Origin: Clostridium sp.
GTDB taxonomy: Bacteria; Bacillota; Clostridia; Clostridiales; Clostridiaceae
Reading direction: 5' to 3'
Length of the DNA: 42,610 nt
Assembly (NCBI RefSeq): GCF_018372875.1
Contig: NZ_JAHAIF010000022.1
Coordinates: forward strand, 1-42,610
In this document: positions 1 to 9,400 of the stretch, piece after piece
How positions within the stretch are numbered: the stretch's first letter is position 1
Layout of the letters: every line of letters starts with the position of its first letter
Notes under the pieces: model-generated
Database searches by the model: none
Told to the model about the DNA's origin: nothing
The model's input: only the letters and a program-made list of their open reading frames with translations
Made by a program: the position numbers and the translations under genes

Positions 1-21
1 TTTTCATATTAATATTATACG

Positions 22-63
22 AAAAGAAGAGAATTCAAATTCATGAATTCTCTTCTTTCTTTT
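22..63 (+). terminator. Rho-independent terminator of an upstream gene outside the window
   Basis: A 14-15 bp hairpin (left arm 23-37, right arm 44-58, core GAAGAGAATTCA / TGAATTCTCTTC) runs into a T-rich tract. A second, weaker hairpin, TGTATCAAA / TTGATACA, follows at about 74-95. They separate the first two-component operon from whatever lies upstream. The rest of 1-261 holds only a weak promoter-like TATAAT at 219-224, whose -35 (TACAAT, 196-201) is poor. Confidence 0.75.
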
Positions 64-261
64 TATCGGATTGTATCAAATTTATTTTGATACAGCCCCA
101 TTTTTATTTGTATAAATAAAAAATGAAGAATTTAATTGAGAAATTTACGTTATTCATTAACATTAAGTAAAATTAATTAGATGGGTTACCAATGATACAA
201 TCTAGATACATTTCATGATATAATTTAACTCATATTATGTTAAGTAAAAAGGTGGGAGACA

Positions 262-915
262 ATGCCTAATATATTAATTGTAGAAGATGAAATTGCAATT
301 GCTGAATTATTGCAGCTTGGATTAATAGGAGCTGGAAATAGTGCAGAATACGTACTTAATGGTAGGGAGGCAGCAGATAAAATAGAGGTATTTGATTATG
401 ATTTGATTCTATTAGATATTATGATACCAGAAATAGATGGATATGAATTAATGGAGTATATATATACAATAAATATTCCAGTTATTTTTATCACAGCAAA
501 GGGATCATTACAAGATAAAATTAAGGGGTTAAGAATGGGGGCAGATGATTATATAGTAAAGCCATTTGAACTAGACGAGGTAGTAGCTAGGGTAGAGTCA
601 GTACTTAGACGATATGGAAAAAGTAATAGTCGTATATATTTTAATGATATTGAAGTAAATACAAATGGAAGAACTGTTATTAAAGCTGGAATAGAAGTAG
701 TTTTAACTCCAAAAGAATATGAATTACTACTTATATTAATTCAAAATAGGGATGTTTTAATGTATAGAGAAGAGCTATTTGAAAAGGTTTGGCAAAGGGA
801 GTTTACAGGTGATTCTCGTACCTTAGATTTACATATTCAAAGATTACGTAAAAAGCTAAAGGATAAAGAATTGATTAAATCAGTTTATGGTATTGGGTAT
901 ATGATGAAGGGATAG
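262..915 (+). CDS. OmpR/PhoB-family response regulator
   Basis: DNA-binding response regulator of 217 aa, the usual length for the OmpR family. The N-terminal receiver domain (about 1-115) has the acidic pocket VEDE at 7-10, the phospho-acceptor Asp52 (LLDIMIP) and the conserved Lys of VKPF near residue 100. The C-terminal winged helix (about 125-215) has the typical TPKEYELL and RTLDLHIQRLRKKL motifs and ends GIGYMM. The start is supported by AAGGTGGGAG 4-13 nt upstream. It is followed after 2 nt by its cognate histidine kinase, so the pair is surely co-transcribed. By position it probably controls the lipoprotein/ABC genes at 3119-7334; that target is inferred. Confidence 0.95.
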   Translation: MPNILIVEDEIAIAELLQLGLIGAGNSAEYVLNGREAADKIEVFDYDLILLDIMIPEIDGYELMEYIYTINIPVIFITAKGSLQDKIKGLRMGADDYIVKPFELDEVVARVESVLRRYGKSNSRIYFNDIEVNTNGRTVIKAGIEVVLTPKEYELLLILIQNRDVLMYREELFEKVWQREFTGDSRTLDLHIQRLRKKLKDKELIKSVYGIGYMMKG

Positions 916-917
916 TT

Positions 918-2342
918 ATGAAGTTTGCAACTAAAGTAATATTAGGAACAACAATAATAATAAGTATTTTATTTTCAATTGGAGCTTCTATTATGATTAG
1001 AAAAAACTTTCAGGTTTTTTATGAGTCCTCAGTGGAACAGAGTATAAAACAACATGTTTTATATAGATATTCAGTTGAGTCAAATATTAGAAATACATTA
1101 GAAAATAATAACAAATTAACTAAGGATATTATTTTAAGACATATAGATAGGTTAGTATCCTATGGTGATAAGTCTGAGCTTATGAGTGTAATTTGGAATG
1201 ATGATTTTGTTTATTCAAATATAGATAATTTATTAATAGATGAAGAGGTAAAGAATTATTATAATAACAGCAATGAATCCTATTTAGTTAAAGAAATAGG
1301 AGATTCTATGTACATGTATTTAGCAAGTGAAATTAATGTATCAAATGAAAAGATTATTCTATTAAATGCCTATGATATTACATCAAGTTTTTTAGATAGA
1401 AGTAGGCAAAATAAGTATTACATAAAGTGGTTTTTAATAATAGTTTTAATTTACATAGTTACAGTTAGCCTATTTATAAAAATTTTAATAGAGCCAATAA
1501 AAAAACTAAATGAAACTAGTAAAAGAGTATCAAAGGGAAATTATAAAGAACGTACTAAAATAAAAACTTCTGATGAAATTGGAGAATTGAGTAGAACCTT
1601 TGATATGATGGCTGATTCAATTGAGGAACATATAAGTAAACTAGAAAAGGATGTAAAGGATAGGGAGGAATTTATTTCTGATTTTTCCCATGAATTAAAA
1701 ACACCTATGACTTCAATGAGTGGCTATTCTAAGTTATTAATGAAGGGGAACTGTAGTGAGGAAATTCAAAGGAAGTCTGCAAAATATATCTATTCAGAAT
1801 GTAAAAGATTAGAGATATTATCTAAAAAATTATTAATGCTAATGGAAATAACTGAGGTACCAATTGAATTAGTAAGTATTTCTACAGAGTGGCTAAAGGA
1901 AAGGCTTTTAGATGTAATGGAGCCTTCATTGGAAAAGAAAAATCTACAGTGGATTAATAATTGGGATTCTTGTTATATAAAAGGAGATCCTCAATTAATA
2001 ATAGCTTTGTTAAGAAATTTAATTGAAAATGGAATTAAAGCAAGTGAAGAAAATATTTATATATGTGTTCAGGGAAAGAAGAAGGGAAGTTTATATGAAA
2101 TATCAGTTACTGATAAGGGCTGTGGAATAGATAAAAGTGAAATTCAAAAAATAAAGAATCACTTTTACATGATAGATAAATCAAGATCTAAAACCCAAGG
2201 TAGCTCAGGATTAGGCTTATCTATTTGTGATAAAATTGCTAAAGCCCATAATACAGAACTTAGTATTATAAGTAGTCTTGGAGAGGGTACAAGGGTATCA
2301 ATAGAATTGGAGGTAGAAAATGAAGAAGAAATTATATATTAG
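918..2342 (+). CDS. Membrane sensor histidine kinase with HAMP domain
   Basis: 474-aa transmembrane kinase partner of the preceding regulator. Visible parts in order: TM1 (about 7-27), an extracellular sensor domain of roughly 140 residues, TM2 (about 169-189), HAMP linker (about 190-242, with SDEIGELSRTFD), HisKA with the phospho-acceptor His258 (FSHELKTPMTSM), and HATPase_c with N-box NLIENGIKAS, DKGCGID and GLGLSICDKIAKAH. All kinase motifs are intact. The ligand cannot be read from the sequence. The gene's 3' end overlaps the next gene by 23 nt, which supports translational coupling of a third component to this two-component system. Confidence 0.94.
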   Translation: MKFATKVILGTTIIISILFSIGASIMIRKNFQVFYESSVEQSIKQHVLYRYSVESNIRNTLENNNKLTKDIILRHIDRLVSYGDKSELMSVIWNDDFVYSNIDNLLIDEEVKNYYNNSNESYLVKEIGDSMYMYLASEINVSNEKIILLNAYDITSSFLDRSRQNKYYIKWFLIIVLIYIVTVSLFIKILIEPIKKLNETSKRVSKGNYKERTKIKTSDEIGELSRTFDMMADSIEEHISKLEKDVKDREEFISDFSHELKTPMTSMSGYSKLLMKGNCSEEIQRKSAKYIYSECKRLEILSKKLLMLMEITEVPIELVSISTEWLKERLLDVMEPSLEKKNLQWINNWDSCYIKGDPQLIIALLRNLIENGIKASEENIYICVQGKKKGSLYEISVTDKGCGIDKSEIQKIKNHFYMIDKSRSKTQGSSGLGLSICDKIAKAHNTELSIISSLGEGTRVSIELEVENEEEIIY

Positions 2343-3009
2343 TTCTGGAATTATTATTAGTTTTATTCTTTTATTATCTTTACCATCAATTATTGCTGAA
2401 TTAGATAAAAGAAGTTTATCAAAAAACCATAAAATTGAGTCCATGAATTTTACATTAGAAAGTGAAGCAAAGGATATACCTTTAATAAATAGAATTTATA
2501 AGATTAATGATTTTATGAGTAATGCTAATAAACCCATAAGTAATGATAATGAACCTGTAAGTTCAGAAATAATACTGGAGGCTAGTGAAGAGGAAAAAAT
2601 AGTAATATTAAATGAAGTTGATGAATTAATAGATAAAGAAATTTTAGTTAGAAATGAAGATGTTAATATTAGAAATGATGTTGATAAAGTCTATGCTAAG
2701 GTTATTTCATCAGGAATAATTTCAAATTTAAAGGAATACATAATAAATATGAAAAATCAAGATATAAGACTTTGGTGGGATTTAGAAAGTGAGAAGATTT
2801 TATTTATAGAAATTAGAGGCAAAGGATTTTTAAAATTAAATCCTAATAAGGAGAAAGCATTAATAGGTTTTCTATCATATCTAAACCTAGATTTGCTTGA
2901 AGGTTGGACTATACAAGGAAATTTAGCAGAGTCTAGTAAGGTAAATTTAAGTATTAATATAGAATCAATAGAAGAAGTAACGGAATATTTATCAGTAAAA
3001 GTAAAATAA
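2320..3009 (+). CDS. Membrane-anchored protein of unknown function coupled to the kinase
   Basis: 229 aa; I do not recognise a family. One N-terminal hydrophobic segment (about 3-25, after MKKK) looks like a signal anchor, leaving about 200 residues outside the cell. The remainder is rich in Asp, Glu, Asn and Lys with no cysteines and no obvious catalytic motif. The start is well supported: GGAGG at 2309-2313 lies 6 nt before ATG 2320, inside the end of the kinase gene, and the two reading frames overlap by 23 nt. The position suggests an accessory or modulator of the kinase, or a product of the same stress response. A terminator follows at 3046-3092. Confidence 0.7.
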   Translation: MKKKLYISSGIIISFILLLSLPSIIAELDKRSLSKNHKIESMNFTLESEAKDIPLINRIYKINDFMSNANKPISNDNEPVSSEIILEASEEEKIVILNEVDELIDKEILVRNEDVNIRNDVDKVYAKVISSGIISNLKEYIINMKNQDIRLWWDLESEKILFIEIRGKGFLKLNPNKEKALIGFLSYLNLDLLEGWTIQGNLAESSKVNLSINIESIEEVTEYLSVKVK

Positions 3010-3045
3010 TTAAATAGTAATTTATTAAAGAAACAATGTAGATAC

Positions 3046-3092
3046 AATCCTATGTTATTATTGACGCAGTCGATGATGACATAGGATTTTTT
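3046..3092 (+). terminator. Terminator after the first two-component operon
   Basis: Arms AATCCTATGT and ACATAGGATT enclose a longer, partly paired loop and are followed by seven Ts. It divides the regulator/kinase/anchor genes from the lipoprotein/ABC genes, so the latter probably have their own promoter or depend on read-through. Confidence 0.8.
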
Positions 3093-3118
3093 TATTTTAA
3101 AGAAGGAAGGAAATATAT

Positions 3119-4486
3119 ATGAAAATAAAAAAGATTTTTAATTTATTAATTAGTGCAATTGTAATATCTAATGTGTTAACTGCTTGTTCTAACACTCATA
3201 TCTCCAATAAAGAAGAAAGTAATGAGCAAGCAATAATGGAAGAAGCTCAAGAAAATATACAAGGTAAAGATATTAAAATGCTACATAATAATAATTTTGG
3301 ATTAGCTTGTGGAAGTAAGGAGGGATATTATTCAATTTATAGTAATGAAGATGGAATGACAAATATAATGTATGTTGATTATAAAACGAAAAAGCAGATA
3401 TATTTATGTGATAAATCAGAATGTAATCATGATAATGAGAAGTGTACATCATTTATTGATTTTAAATACGCTGCTATGGAAAAGATGCTCTTATGTGACG
3501 ATAAATATTTATATTTAATTACTTCAGAATATAACAATACAAATGGGATTAGTACATCTATAAGTTATGGGGAGTTTGGAGCAACAAATGAAGATCAGCC
3601 AACAACTATATATAGAATGAACTTAGATGGTTCAAATAAAAAATTGTTAGCAACTTTAAATACTGGTGAATCATTATCAAATAGTTTTTTTACTGATGGA
3701 AATTATATTTATGGAATTGCTATGAAAAATAGTACTGTAATTTTAGATGATAATAGTAGTTATGCTGATAGCGATAGTTGTAGATTAATTGGAATTTCTA
3801 ATGATAATGGAGAGGTGAAAGAAATTTCAAAGTGGGATTCTAATTGGAGCATATTAGGAACATTTAATAACAAAGTAATTGTTAAACAGTTAAAATTCAA
3901 TAAAGAATTAACTGTAGAAGATAAAATTGATGAAGAAAAGTACAAAGAGCTATTAAGTAATGCAGATGATGTTATAGTAGCTTTTGATATTAAGACAAGA
4001 GAGTTTGAACATTTAATTTCTAATAAATCAAGTAATGATTATTATTACAATATGTATGGAAAAGATATATTTTATTATTCATACAATGGGAATAAGATTA
4101 TGAACTTTGACTTAAATACTAAAGAAGAATATGTATTTTTAGAAAGTAAGTATTCTAATATACAACAGATTTATGATGGATATATTATTTCAAGTGATTG
4201 GAGTGATGATAATAATGGCGCATATCTTATTAATATAGATAATAAGAGTATTAATGATTTTAAGCTAATAAAAAATAATGGATTTCCTGTTAATATCATA
4301 GCAGAATCTAAAGATTTATTTTTTGTTGAAAGTAATTGTGACATAGAAAGTGAATATGTAGAGTGGGCAGGTATAACACAAGAGGTTGAGACAAATAGAC
4401 AATACTCTTTGATTTCTAAAGAAGATTTTTTCAATGGTAATAAAAATTATGAAAATGTAAAACTACTGGTTGAAGAGCTTAATTAA
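3119..4486 (+). CDS. Lipoprotein, predicted beta-propeller-like (DUF5050-type)
   Basis: 455-aa predicted lipoprotein. A signal peptide ends in the lipobox LTAC with the acylated Cys at position 23. The mature part has repeated strand-rich units with patterns such as YRMNLDGSNKK and YIYGIAMKN, typical of the DUF5050/propeller-like lipoproteins of Clostridia. A three-cysteine cluster (Cys97, Cys102, Cys109, in YLCDKSECNHDNEKC) matches the Cys-rich signature I associate with that group. The start has GGAAGG upstream. It sits 15 nt before an ABC ATPase gene and is likely the surface component of that transporter module, perhaps a sensor or substrate-binding protein. The family call is from pattern memory, not a search. 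Confidence 0.72.
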   Translation: MKIKKIFNLLISAIVISNVLTACSNTHISNKEESNEQAIMEEAQENIQGKDIKMLHNNNFGLACGSKEGYYSIYSNEDGMTNIMYVDYKTKKQIYLCDKSECNHDNEKCTSFIDFKYAAMEKMLLCDDKYLYLITSEYNNTNGISTSISYGEFGATNEDQPTTIYRMNLDGSNKKLLATLNTGESLSNSFFTDGNYIYGIAMKNSTVILDDNSSYADSDSCRLIGISNDNGEVKEISKWDSNWSILGTFNNKVIVKQLKFNKELTVEDKIDEEKYKELLSNADDVIVAFDIKTREFEHLISNKSSNDYYYNMYGKDIFYYSYNGNKIMNFDLNTKEEYVFLESKYSNIQQIYDGYIISSDWSDDNNGAYLINIDNKSINDFKLIKNNGFPVNIIAESKDLFFVESNCDIESEYVEWAGITQEVETNRQYSLISKEDFFNGNKNYENVKLLVEELN

Positions 4487-4501
4487 AATAAGGAGTTAGA
4501 T

Positions 4502-5221
4502 ATGTTAGAAATAAAGGAAGTATATAAGACATATGGGAAAAAGGTTGCATTAGATAATATATCTATAAAGCTAGATTATGGAGTGTATGGATTGCTTGGA
4601 CCTAATGGGGCAGGAAAGTCGACACTTATGAATATTATCACAGATAACATTGATATGAATAAAGGTGAAATTTTATATAATGGAAATAATGTTAAAAGCT
4701 TAGGGAAAGATTTTTTAAAGGACATAGGATTTGCACCACAGCAACAAGGGTTATATGAAGAGTTTACTGGAAGAAGATTTTTAGCTTATATGGGTACATT
4801 AAAAGGAATATCAAAGAAAATTTTGAAAGAAGAAATTGAAAGGGTAGCTAAAGATGTTAATTTATTAAATGAGCTAGATAAAAAAATAGGGGGTTACTCT
4901 GGGGGCATGAAACAGAGAATTTTAATAGCTCAAGCTATTATGGGTAGTCCTAAAATACTTATTATGGATGAGCCAACAGCAGGATTAGATCCAAAAGAAA
5001 GAGTAAGAGTAAGAGAATTATTATTTAGTATATCTAAAGAAAAAATAATTTTGGTTGCAACTCATGTGGTGTCAGATATTCAGTCTATTTCAAAGGAAAT
5101 AATCATCATTAAGGATGGAAAAATTGTAGAAGTTGGTACATCAGAAAAATTAATAGATAAATATGCTGCTAACGGAACTTTAGAAGATGTTTATATGAAG
5201 ATATTTGATGGAGGGAAATAA
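4502..5221 (+). CDS. ABC transporter ATP-binding protein (exporter type)
   Basis: 239-aa nucleotide-binding subunit. Walker A is GPNGAGKS (33-40), the Q-loop region is FAPQQQGLYEEFTGR, the signature is YSGGMKQR, Walker B is ILIMDEPTAGLDP, and the switch His lies in ATHVVSD. The sequence is of the ABC-2/CcmA type that pairs with membrane exporters. GGAG precedes the ATG. The gene ends just before the permease start, whose ribosome binding site is the GGAGGG at the end of this gene, so the two are translationally linked. Confidence 0.95.
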   Translation: MLEIKEVYKTYGKKVALDNISIKLDYGVYGLLGPNGAGKSTLMNIITDNIDMNKGEILYNGNNVKSLGKDFLKDIGFAPQQQGLYEEFTGRRFLAYMGTLKGISKKILKEEIERVAKDVNLLNELDKKIGGYSGGMKQRILIAQAIMGSPKILIMDEPTAGLDPKERVRVRELLFSISKEKIILVATHVVSDIQSISKEIIIIKDGKIVEVGTSEKLIDKYAANGTLEDVYMKIFDGGK

Positions 5222-5222
5222 A

Positions 5223-7334
5223 ATGACAGCTTTTATTGAACTTTTTAAGCATGAGTTTATGAAGGTTTGGAAAAATAAAAAATTCATTGCCTTCTTCATC
5301 GTTATGTTTATCTTAAATATAGGCATGCTATGGTATTCAACACTAGAAAATGATTATAAGCCAAGCCTTTCTTCTTATAGAAAACTAGAGGATAAATTAA
5401 ATGGATTTAATGATAATGAGAAGTTAGATTATGTGGAGCGCTATTATAACGGATTAACAGAAGAAAGTAACTTTGAATTTACTGATAGCTATGAAAAGGA
5501 AAAAACTTTATTAAAAGAAGTACTTAATGAATTGAAAATAGTATGTGGATACAATGAGTTTTTACATAAAACCCAAGTGGAAGGTGAGAATATATCAGAT
5601 ATTTCAATATTTAATTCTTCATCTGGAAATAACTATTCTAATAAGAATATTGAAAAAACAGTTAAAGATTACAGTGAATTGCAAGGAATAGAACCAAATT
5701 TCCAAAGTGGAAAGTGGATTGAGGTTGCAACAGAATTTTATATTACAGATATTTTAATTATTTTAATGGTATGTCTAATTATATATATAAGTATATTTTA
5801 CGAAAAGGAAAAGAATCTCCATGCAGTAATACGAGTTAGTAAATATGGAAAATTACATACTGCTATATGCAAGTTAATGGCTTTTCAATTATCATGTATC
5901 ATTATTACAGTAATATTTTATGGAGGAAATCTTGTATATTCTTTTGTGAATTTATCTATTCCTAATTTAAGCTATACAATACAAAGCATTGCTATTTTTT
6001 CAACTACAACTTTAAAAATATCCATTAGTATTTATTTGTTGATATTTTTAATTAGCAAGGCAATAGTATTTATTATAATAGGAAATATTATGTTACTAAT
6101 TGCAATAATGTCATGCTATATATTTATTCCATACATAAGTATTGGATTTATAATGGTAGCAAGTTATACTATGTGGAAAGTAATTATTCCAACATCTAAA
6201 TATGCAATTTTTAAGTATTTAAATTTGGTGGGATTATTAGATATAAATAAAGTTTTTGGTGAATATTTAAATATAAATATATTAAATGCGCCAATTAATC
6301 TTTATAAACTTTGGTTAATATTTGTTATAGCATTTTTAGCTCTTATTAACATAGCAATTGTTATAGCTTACTGCAGAATAAAAAAAATAAGCGTAAGATC
6401 CATAAATTTTAAAAGGAAGAAGTTTTCACCTCATACGAGTCTATTTAAACATGAATTATATAAAATTTTAATAATGAAAAAAGGAATATTAATCATTGTA
6501 TTATTTATTATGGCAACAGCTTATTTATATACTAATAATAGTTATTATATATCTGGTGGGGAATTAAAATACAATCAGTATATGAAAAAGCTAGAAGGTA
6601 AGCTCACTAGTGAAAAAGAAGAATTTCTATATAAAGAAAAAGAAAAGTTTGAAAATGCAGAAAAGAAGGTAGAGGAGATTGATAAATCACTAAGAGATAA
6701 AGAAATAACTATGATGCAAGCTAATGCTATGAAGGAAGAGTATAATAAAATACTAAGCAATTACAATACTTTTCAAAAAGTTTGGGAAAAATATGAATTC
6801 ATAAAAAAACATGAAGGAAGTGAATTTGTATATGACTCTGCTTATAAAATGTTATTCAATTATAATGATAATATCTTCAAAATAGCAGCTATATTATATT
6901 TTACAGTAATAATATTTGTTTTATCTGTAGTATTTCCTATGGAATATAGTAATTCACAGTATAGGGTATTAAACACAACACTACTTGGTAAAAAAAATAT
7001 TGAAAAGATGAAAATAGTCATAAGCAGTGTACTAGCTATAATTATAATGGGTATATCAATAGGTGTAAGATATATATATATTTCAAGATATTATGAATTT
7101 TCAAATATAAGTGCAAAAGCTATTAGTGTATTTGGAGCTGACTTTTGGGGTGCACAAATGCCGATATACTTAGTTCTTATAATAGCTATTGGAGTTCTTT
7201 TATTATTAAGTTTAATATTTATGTCAATTATTCTTTTAGTGTCTAAAAAGGTAAAGAACAGTGTATATACTGTAGTTATAGTTTGCGTAATAATAGCAAT
7301 AAGTAGAATTATATTTCAATTTGGTGGATATTAA
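5223..7334 (+). CDS. ABC-2-like permease with two membrane halves and large external loops
   Basis: About 703 aa. ATG 5223 is preferred over the in-frame ATG 5205 because GGAGGG at about 5211-5216 is correctly spaced for it and it begins just after the ATPase stop. The protein looks duplicated: each half starts with a helix (FIAFFIVMFILNIGMLW; ILIIVLFIMATAYLY), then a hydrophilic external domain, then several helices, about 10-12 in total. The second external domain is charged and probably coiled coil (about residues 450-540). This resembles uncharacterised bacitracin- or lantibiotic-type exporters in Clostridia, but the substrate is unknown. It ends at a strong terminator. Confidence 0.85.
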   Translation: MTAFIELFKHEFMKVWKNKKFIAFFIVMFILNIGMLWYSTLENDYKPSLSSYRKLEDKLNGFNDNEKLDYVERYYNGLTEESNFEFTDSYEKEKTLLKEVLNELKIVCGYNEFLHKTQVEGENISDISIFNSSSGNNYSNKNIEKTVKDYSELQGIEPNFQSGKWIEVATEFYITDILIILMVCLIIYISIFYEKEKNLHAVIRVSKYGKLHTAICKLMAFQLSCIIITVIFYGGNLVYSFVNLSIPNLSYTIQSIAIFSTTTLKISISIYLLIFLISKAIVFIIIGNIMLLIAIMSCYIFIPYISIGFIMVASYTMWKVIIPTSKYAIFKYLNLVGLLDINKVFGEYLNINILNAPINLYKLWLIFVIAFLALINIAIVIAYCRIKKISVRSINFKRKKFSPHTSLFKHELYKILIMKKGILIIVLFIMATAYLYTNNSYYISGGELKYNQYMKKLEGKLTSEKEEFLYKEKEKFENAEKKVEEIDKSLRDKEITMMQANAMKEEYNKILSNYNTFQKVWEKYEFIKKHEGSEFVYDSAYKMLFNYNDNIFKIAAILYFTVIIFVLSVVFPMEYSNSQYRVLNTTLLGKKNIEKMKIVISSVLAIIIMGISIGVRYIYISRYYEFSNISAKAISVFGADFWGAQMPIYLVLIIAIGVLLLLSLIFMSIILLVSKKVKNSVYTVVIVCVIIAISRIIFQFGGY

Positions 7335-7358
7335 AGGTAGCGCTTTGCCTCCACCATA

Positions 7359-7405
7359 AAAACCACTAAAATCTAAAGTTCTAGATTTTAGTGGTTTTAT
7401 TTTTA
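7359..7405 (+). terminator. Terminator after the ABC permease gene
   Basis: A perfect 17-bp stem (7359-7375 / 7382-7398, AAAACCACTAAAATCTA arm) with a 6-nt loop is followed by a T-rich run. Directly after it comes the sequence TTTTACTGTCTAGGAAA, shared with 22246-22262. Confidence 0.9.
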
Positions 7406-7443
7406 CTGTCTAGGAAAGTTAAAAGTTCAATTAACTGTAAATA
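7401..7443. repeat. Left-end fragment of the interspersed repeat (copy D)
   Basis: TTTTACTGTCTAGGAAA at 7401-7417 is identical to 22246-22262, and similarity continues for about 26 nt more (ttcaatta, then gtaaat or ataaat). It starts inside the T-run of a terminator, as the fuller copies at 22246 and 33004 do. No hairpin or right end is seen after it. Confidence 0.55.
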
Positions 7444-7572
7444 ATATAATTCACCACCATATTTTATATATAATGTAAAATATAGTAAAATAATATTAAT
7501 GGAGTTAGGTAGAAATGTGATTTGATCTTAGATTACATGGGAAATTAATATTATTTAAAAGGGGAGATTGCA

Positions 7573-9342
7573 ATGAACGGGGTTAAAAAAGGTGTGTTAC
7601 TTGTTTGTGCATTATTACTAATTTTAGTATTTTCAACTAGTATAGCTAGGGCTAATGATGGAAGCTATGAGAGTCTTAAGGGATCAAACCCGGAAGAATC
7701 TTATGAAGATTTGATGTTTTTAAAGGATGAGTTAAAAGGTAAAACTGTTATTGGAGTTGGTGAGGCTACCCATGGGACAGGAAGTTTTTTTCAGTTTAAG
7801 GACAGGCTGTTTAGATTTTTAGTTGAGGAAATGGGCTTTAGAGCATTTGCAATTGAGGTACCAATGAGCTTCTGTGATGTGATAAACAAGTATGTACAAA
7901 CTGGAGAGGGAAATATTGAGAGTTTAATTGAGGTTAATACATCAGTATTTGCAACAAAGGAGCTACTTGAATTAGTTAAATGGATGAGAGAATACAATAA
8001 AACTGCAACGGATTCGGAAAAAGTTAGGTTTTATGGCTTTGATGTTCAGGACACTTACAGAGGTTATTTACCTTTTGAGGATTATTATAAAAGTATTAAC
8101 AGTGGATATTTTGAAGAAGTAACTGCAATTAAAGAAAATGATTTTAATTTGTTTTCAAAGGTTTTGGATGATTTAAAAACAAATAAAGATGAATATATTA
8201 AGGCATCTTCACCTAAAGAATATGATTTTATAGAAAAGCTTGCCTACAATAAAAAGCTATCAAATATGATTAATATTTCTTATAGAGATGAGGAAATGAA
8301 AAATAATATTTTGTGGCTTCAAAACTATGAAAGGAAATATTACAACAATGATAAAGTAATGCTTTGGGCACATAATAGCCATATTACAAAGGAAGAAAAT
8401 ACAGTTTATTACATGGGAAATCTTCTTTCAAAGGAGCTTGGAAATCATTATTATGCAATTGGATTTGATTTTTACTCTGGAAGGTTTAATACTGCTGATA
8501 ATAGTAGAAAACCTGTTGGGCTTGGAGTAACACAAAGTAATGAGAATGTTTTTAGTGGAAAGATTCATAGTATTTTCCCAGATGAGGAGATGATTTATTT
8601 TAAAGTTGATAAAGCTATAAATGATCCCAAAATTAAGGACGTATTTACTGAAGAGGTTAATATGTATAATGTTGGGTGGAAAGAAATCTCAAGGATGAAT
8701 TTCTTACATGGAAGTCCATGCAACATTAAAAATGCCTATGATGGAGTAGTGTATTTTAAAAATACATTTGAAAGTAACTATATCAGTTCTAATAGACAAC
8801 CTAAAACATATAAAATGCTGGATGTTAATGAGAAAAGTATTTTACTTGATGAAAATACTTTGGTTTCAAAGATATTAAGCATGGTTTTTATGGTATTGGG
8901 ATGCTATTTGAGTATTATTATATGGAAAAAATCATTTAAGGATAAGAGTTTAGATGGAGAGGAACTTAAGGGAAGGAAAATAATTGGACTCCTTATTATG
9001 TACTCTATTATTTCAGATCTTATATCAATAGCATTTGCAATGGTAGATGGGACAATAGTTCTTCTTATGATATTAGGAACAAGTTTGACATTTTTCGTTG
9101 GAATAAATGTTTTTAATAGAAAGAAATGGGCTAAGAATATATATTTAATTTATACCTTTATAAGCATAGTATTTTATATCTTTTTAATGGTACTAATATC
9201 AAAGTCAGGAGAGGCAGTAGAGAGTTCAGATAAGTGGGGAATGTATATTAGCATAATATCAGGGATTGCAACTATAATATTTTTAAGATTAAAGTGTGTA
9301 AGGAGTTATTTTAACTACTGTAATCCTAAAAAGATAAGCTAA
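7573..9342 (+). CDS. Erythromycin-esterase-family protein with C-terminal membrane domain
   Basis: 589 aa. Signal peptide or N-terminal anchor at about 1-27, ending SIARA. Residues about 45-400 match the erythromycin esterase (PF05139) fold: VIGVGEATHGTGSFFQFK carries the Glu/His motif, FYGFDVQ follows, and VMLWAHNSHITK carries the second His region. This family includes macrolide lactone esterases EreA/EreB and many members of unknown substrate. After residue about 425 there are five predicted helices (for example ILSMVFMVLGCYLSIIIW), so the hydrolase domain is tethered outside the cell. GGGGAG precedes the ATG. It is monocistronic with its own terminator. Macrolide resistance should not be assumed from the family alone. 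Confidence 0.88.
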   Translation: MNGVKKGVLLVCALLLILVFSTSIARANDGSYESLKGSNPEESYEDLMFLKDELKGKTVIGVGEATHGTGSFFQFKDRLFRFLVEEMGFRAFAIEVPMSFCDVINKYVQTGEGNIESLIEVNTSVFATKELLELVKWMREYNKTATDSEKVRFYGFDVQDTYRGYLPFEDYYKSINSGYFEEVTAIKENDFNLFSKVLDDLKTNKDEYIKASSPKEYDFIEKLAYNKKLSNMINISYRDEEMKNNILWLQNYERKYYNNDKVMLWAHNSHITKEENTVYYMGNLLSKELGNHYYAIGFDFYSGRFNTADNSRKPVGLGVTQSNENVFSGKIHSIFPDEEMIYFKVDKAINDPKIKDVFTEEVNMYNVGWKEISRMNFLHGSPCNIKNAYDGVVYFKNTFESNYISSNRQPKTYKMLDVNEKSILLDENTLVSKILSMVFMVLGCYLSIIIWKKSFKDKSLDGEELKGRKIIGLLIMYSIISDLISIAFAMVDGTIVLLMILGTSLTFFVGINVFNRKKWAKNIYLIYTFISIVFYIFLMVLISKSGEAVESSDKWGMYISIISGIATIIFLRLKCVRSYFNYCNPKKIS

Positions 9343-9400
9343 TAAAAATGCCAAGTTCTATATTAAAAGACTTTTCTATTAAATGTTATATATTAAGTCT

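Noticed and set aside
2757..3047. 96-codon minus-strand frame opposite the kinase-linked anchor gene
   Set aside because: Overlaps a gene with a strong ribosome binding site and runs into its terminator; no ribosome binding site of its own.
7573..8772. Naming the esterase-family gene as a macrolide-resistance gene (ere)
   Set aside because: The family is broad, and the export signal and membrane fusion differ from EreA/EreB; resistance is not shown by sequence.
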